Below are positions 61,511 to 64,000 of a stretch of DNA of 64,000 bases, one piece after another. Made by a program: the position numbers and the translations under genes. The DNA comes from Zeugodacus cucurbitae (lineage: Eukaryota; Arthropoda; Insecta; Diptera; Tephritidae), in assembly GCF_028554725.1 (NCBI RefSeq), contig NC_071669.1, forward strand, positions 28,200,001 to 28,264,000, in the 5' to 3' direction. The notes under the pieces are model-generated. The model saw only the letters and a program-made list of their open reading frames with translations. It did no database searches and was not told the origin of the DNA. Each line of letters opens with the position of its first letter. Within the stretch, counting starts at the first letter, position 1.

Positions 61511-62004
61511 CGCCCCTTTATATGGCCGTTGGAGTAGATGTCACAAGGACCCACCTTCGTCCGTCCTTGTCCCGTCCATCGCACTTCTTGGATGGCGGTG
61601 ATGTCAGCCTTTAGTTGTATGAGGACATCAAGCAGCTGGGCAGAGGCACCTTCCCAATTAAGGGTCCGGACATTCCAGGTGCCCTTAAATCGTGATCCTT
61701 AAAACGTTTGCAGGGGTCGTCATCAAAAGTTGGGTTTCTCATCCGAGGCTTTGTTCGGTCTTTCATTTGGGAGGTTTTTTTAAGTGGTGGGTCCCAAACC
61801 CTACGCACAACCGCAGAAGCGGGCTTCACCTTCTCACTTTAGCTCGCCTTCAAACGGATGCATGTTGGCTACCCAGAGGATACTTGGTCTAAAACCGAAA
61901 GTCGTGAGCTGCTTGAGTCATATGCAAAAGAATCGTTCCTGGCCACTCCCAAGTGAATGGCAATCAGAAACTTTCCTCACTTGCGTGAACTTCTACATAT
62001 GACC
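61511..62004 (-). mobile_element. RTE LINE 5' fragment (5' UTR and start of endonuclease)
   Basis: On the - strand it starts GGGGAATGGGGTCATATG, the same 5' end as the full-length copy at 34152. It continues through the 5' UTR and the N-terminus (MRNPTFDDDPCKRFKDHDLR, QLKADITAIQEVRWTGQG), then stops abruptly near 61511. Everything 3' of this is missing. Confidence 0.85.
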
Positions 62005-62019
62005 CCATTCCCCAACAAC

Positions 62020-62165
62020 AGAATCGCTTCATAAGTTTTCAAGAAATTGTGTCCACTGACTTCAAAATTCGAGTTTTGACATAAATCCGTTTAAAGTTTT
62101 ACATTCTTGAAATTTTAATCATATCGATTTCATACTTTTGGATAATATATTAATATTGAACTATA
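62020..62165. repeat. Dispersed repeat, second copy of 56690-56860
   Basis: AATCGCTTCATAAGTTTTC, GTGTCCACTGACTTCAAAAT and ATATCGATTTCATACTTTTG match 56700-56860 at about 90% by eye. It begins directly next to the RTE 5' end at 62004. Confidence 0.75.
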
Positions 62166-63018
62166 AACTGTATCAATGTATCAGTATTTTTCCAACAAAT
62201 AATCATTTTTAAAAATTTATAAAAAATATCGTTTTTTATTCCTTTTCAATAATCGGAATTTTATATCAATCATCGATATAACAAAATTTTAAATATCGCT
62301 AACAAATATCGTTTTGTATTAAAAAAAATAATATAGATATTCAACAAGCCTCTTACTTTTCAAGTTGTTAGTCATACATACATACATACATATGTGTATT
62401 GAGTATCATATCCTCTATATGGTTTGATTGTATTCATCAGAAAACTTGCTATTGTACGGAAAGAATATATTGCTTATATAGTCGAATTAACCTAGTATTA
62501 CTTACATTGTAGGGCGACATACATCTTGTTATTGGACTTGAACCTTCTTTTGCAGTGCGTCCCGTCTACAAAGAGGCTCACATCGCTTAGGGTATTTTTT
62601 AAGTTGTGGGTAAAACTTTGATGGAATAGCCTCTTAATAGTGGAAACCTGTTAAGAAATGAAAAAGGATGAAGAACTGTTGGGCTATTTATTATAATTTA
62701 AACTAGCAGAAGAGAGCGTCAGCTGATCGCATGCGAGCTGCTAATTTCTGATGGTGGAATTTTCGCTAGCTGATTTTATTATAAAAGTTAATTCAATTTT
62801 TACTGTCATTTGTTTAATTGTGTTTAAAAGATCTTGACTAACAATTTATTCAATATTATATTGATTAACTTTTAAGAAATTTTAAATTTTAAGTAATTGC
62901 CAAAAACAGCACTCGGGTGTTTATCTGCTAATTTCTGCTAGTTTTCCGTTTTTTACATTCGCTAGCTGTGAGAGTAACTTGTCATTTTCCTCTCCTAAAA
63001 AGCCAGCAGCTGCAGCAG
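62166..63018. other. Intergenic sequence, nothing recognised
   Basis: AT-rich, with an ACATAC microsatellite near 62375. No gene could be supported. Confidence 0.4.
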
Positions 63019-63246
63019 TTAATATACACAACTTATGTTTCCGTCATCACTTCGAAGTTTTTTAATTGGTGCGTGAGCAGAGCAGTTGTCAATAAGCAAA
63101 GGCGCTTTCGGTGGCAAAAAGTTGTCTTGAGAAAAACTTATGTTTCCGTCATCACTTCGAAGCTTTTTAATTGGTGCGTGAGCAGAGCAGTTGTCAATAA
63201 GCAAAGGCGCTTTCGGTGGCAAAAAGTTGTCTTGAGAAAAACCCAT
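63019..63246 (-). pseudogene. Tigger/jerky-type transposase fragment with in-frame duplication
   Basis: The - strand frame contains two tandem copies of a 35-residue segment, each with LPPKAPLLIDNCSAHAP and LRSDDGNIS. This is the DDE segment of pogo/Tigger/jerky transposases, in which the LLxDN Asp is catalytic. The DNA duplication is 63031-63135 and 63136-63240 (period 105 bp). Nothing else of the transposase is recognisable nearby. Confidence 0.75.
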
Positions 63247-64000
63247 GTTCTGAGAAAGTCCAGCTTTAGCAATCTTAGGCGTGTTTCATTTTACCACCGC
63301 AAGTTAATAGCTAAATCATGGACAAATAAAACGAATTTAGCTTATTTCACTTAAAAATGAATTGTGTTGGCGATGCGGGCGCGAACTCTCAGCGATATGC
63401 AATTTATTAAAAAAAAAACGGTTGAATTTATAAATCAAATTTCTCTCTTGTTTACCGCTTTTCTATAATATTCTGACATTTTAAGTAATCTACAATCATT
63501 ATTAGATCCGGGTTGGTCAAAATAAATATGGATAACGTTTTTATTTCCCTTTTTGCACATAGAATCAAAAAGGGATTTCTCGCTATTGCCAACTACTTTT
63601 TTTTTTGGAAAAAACCACCAATTGTGAATGAAAAAAGTGATGATAGCTATGATAGCTTATGACAAGCCAACATAATTATGTTGACTAATAGCCTCGACAG
63701 ATGAGCAAAATTAATGCGCCTTAAGAAATGCATATGCGTATTAAAATTTTATGGTGACATATGGCAAATTTTGTGCATTTGGACAGCTGATTGAGAAATC
63801 TGCCTATTAATTAAACAAAGTAAACAAATGTAAAATGTTTAAAGTGGATAAATGCGCGAGTTAAAGCAAATCAATTATTAATTAATTAATTGTGATTACA
63901 AAAGCAGGTAAATTTTGGATATTGTTAAAATTAATAGAAATGTAAATGTAAAAAATTAAAAAAAAAAAATGTGGAGTATAAATTCTCATAAATTCGTTTT
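63247..64000. other. Intergenic sequence, nothing recognised
   Basis: AT-rich DNA without a supported gene or repeat. Confidence 0.4.

Noticed and set aside
1..64000. tRNA or rRNA genes, CRISPR arrays, bacterial operons or defence systems
   Set aside because: None could be recognised on either strand; the window is ordinary insect nuclear DNA rich in transposons.

Overview
The window looks like nuclear DNA of a higher fly, most likely a tephritid fruit fly. It is AT-rich, genes are split by short GT-AG introns and by long introns full of transposons, and ACATAT-type microsatellites are frequent. One short interspersed repeat family (terminus CAAGTAAGGAAGGGCTAAG, internal GTCY microsatellite) recurs about a dozen times. 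The tephritid placement rests on general resemblance and is an inference; the dipteran placement is safer.

Three host genes can be supported. (1) 1-13741, + strand: the 3' part of a cubilin-type endocytic receptor, 11 exons that join in frame into about 2,087 residues and some 18 CUB domains; the 5' part lies outside the window. (2) 19958-22625, - strand, convergent with the first: a complete nine-exon gene of 695 codons for a DOMON plus copper type II monooxygenase family protein (MOXD1/DBH-like). Nearly every expected copper ligand is replaced, so it is probably a pseudoenzyme. (3) 57240-58035, + strand: a two-exon gene of 240 codons with a C-terminal cysteine cluster that I do not recognise.

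Nearly everything else is mobile DNA, much of it nested. 4.7-8.1 kb: a cubilin intron with two opposed GTCY repeats inside a long-armed inverted repeat. 14.2-14.7 and 22.8-23.3 kb: two pogo/Tigger-type MITEs. 23.5-24.0 kb: a 5'-truncated LINE with an 18-bp target duplication. 24.3-27.1 kb: a GTCY repeat split by a decayed Helitron. 29.5-32.2 kb: RTE fragments in both orientations. 33.7-37.9 kb: a GTCY repeat split by a full-length RTE LINE with an uninterrupted 996-codon ORF. 39.3-50.5 kb: a decayed gypsy/errantivirus-like LTR element split by a fold-back element with 86-88 bp arms, which itself holds a GTCY repeat and a jockey-type LINE whose 5' part is tandemly duplicated over 1.81 kb. 52-56 kb: more RTE pieces, a 379-bp MITE and a Tc1/mariner-like remnant. 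58.5-62.0 kb: RTE and CR1/jockey-like fragments. 63.0-63.2 kb: a Tigger transposase fragment with an in-frame 105-bp duplication.

The host genes do not form an operon or an evident pathway. I found no tRNA, rRNA or CRISPR array and no bacterial-type operon. The most interesting items are the ligand-less MOXD1-like protein, the nested insertions with readable junctions, and the apparently coding-competent RTE copy.
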